DNA of 5,225 nucleotides, taken from NCBI GenBank assembly GCA_016234955.1, contig JACRNN010000136.1, forward strand, positions 1 through 5,225, written 5' to 3'. Shown here in pieces: positions 5,137 through 5,225 of this stretch (positions are counted from its first letter, which is position 1; the number at the start of each line of letters is the position of its first letter). The notes below the pieces were generated by a model that was not told the DNA's origin, did no database searches, and was given only the letters and a program-made list of their open reading frames with translations. Source of the stretch: Deltaproteobacteria bacterium. GTDB taxonomy: Bacteria > Desulfobacterota > GWC2-55-46. The position numbers and the translations under genes are program-made.

Positions 5137-5225
5137 ATGACGGCCCTCACCCTAATCTTCTCTCTGATGTTTATCCTGCCGCTTGCGGCGGATAAACCCG
5201 CCTATGCCTCCTCAAAGGAGGCGAA
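5137..5225 (+). CDS. N-terminal part of an exported protein (partial, runs off the window)
   Basis: ATG 5137 opens a frame that continues to the end of the window (29 complete codons). The residues form a typical export signal: a hydrophobic core LTLIFSLMFILPLA (about 4-17) and a likely signal-peptidase I site after AYA (24-26). The n-region lacks the usual Lys or Arg, and the nearest SD-like sequence (GGGGA, 5119-5123) is rather far at 13 bases. The same frame is open back to 5017, but it has no ATG, GTG or TTG codon upstream and would begin before the sigma-54 promoter, so ATG 5137 is preferred. The mature protein is outside the window and its function is unknown. It is the likely target of the sigma-54 promoter at 5058-5073, and so of the regulator next door. 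Confidence 0.6.
   Translation, partial: MTALTLIFSLMFILPLAADKPAYASSKEA

Noticed and set aside
5057..5140. 27-codon forward frame from ATG 5057
   Set aside because: It starts inside the sigma-54 promoter, upstream of its predicted transcription start, and is not protein-like.
5206..5222. GCCTCC-TCAAA-GGAGGC hairpin at the window end
   Set aside because: It lies inside the exported-protein reading frame just after the signal peptide and has no T-tract; probably chance in coding sequence.

Overview
The window is a piece of bacterial chromosome of moderate GC. AUA isoleucine and AGG arginine codons are frequent, and there is an NtrC-type sigma-54 activator, an M29-like aminopeptidase and many short palindromic repeats. 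This style is common in uncultured Desulfobacterota/'Deltaproteobacteria' and Nitrospirota. That placement is an inference from style only; no marker gene is present.

Layout from left to right. A probable C-terminal scrap of an upstream gene ends at 56. A leader with a sigma-70-like promoter precedes a small acidic four-cysteine protein (235-543). A 240-bp gap holds three GC-rich hairpins, two of which share a tail sequence. Next come a calcineurin-like phosphoesterase (785-1522) and its terminator hairpin. The gap at 1523-1959 is a repeat-rich scar: a perfect 11-bp stem hairpin, the first about 30 codons of an addiction-module antidote gene, a 128-bp element with 10-bp perfect terminal inverted repeats in which that reading frame ends, and two further palindromes. 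An M29-like aminopeptidase runs leftward (1960-3093). Between it and the next gene lies a 143-bp inverted-repeat element (3220-3362), flanked by a leftward and a rightward sigma-70-type promoter. A complete NtrC-family response regulator (3490-4908) follows. The window ends in the first 29 codons of a gene for an apparently exported protein (from 5137).

The most informative part is the right third. The regulator has an intact receiver aspartate, Walker motifs, GAFTGA loop and Fis-type helix-turn-helix. Its own promoter (TTGACA, 17 bp, TATAGT) is covered by a perfect 10-2-10 dyad, so it is probably repressed or autoregulated. About 150 bp after its stop codon lies a sequence that fits the sigma-54 promoter consensus exactly (5058-5073). 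It sits 63 bp upstream of the exported-protein gene, with a candidate activator-binding dyad about 100 bp upstream of the predicted start of transcription. The simplest reading is a local circuit in which the regulator switches on the gene next to it. No sensor kinase is visible in the window. The other genes (phosphoesterase, peptidase, small cysteine protein) look like independent housekeeping or conserved-unknown units, each with its own promoter.
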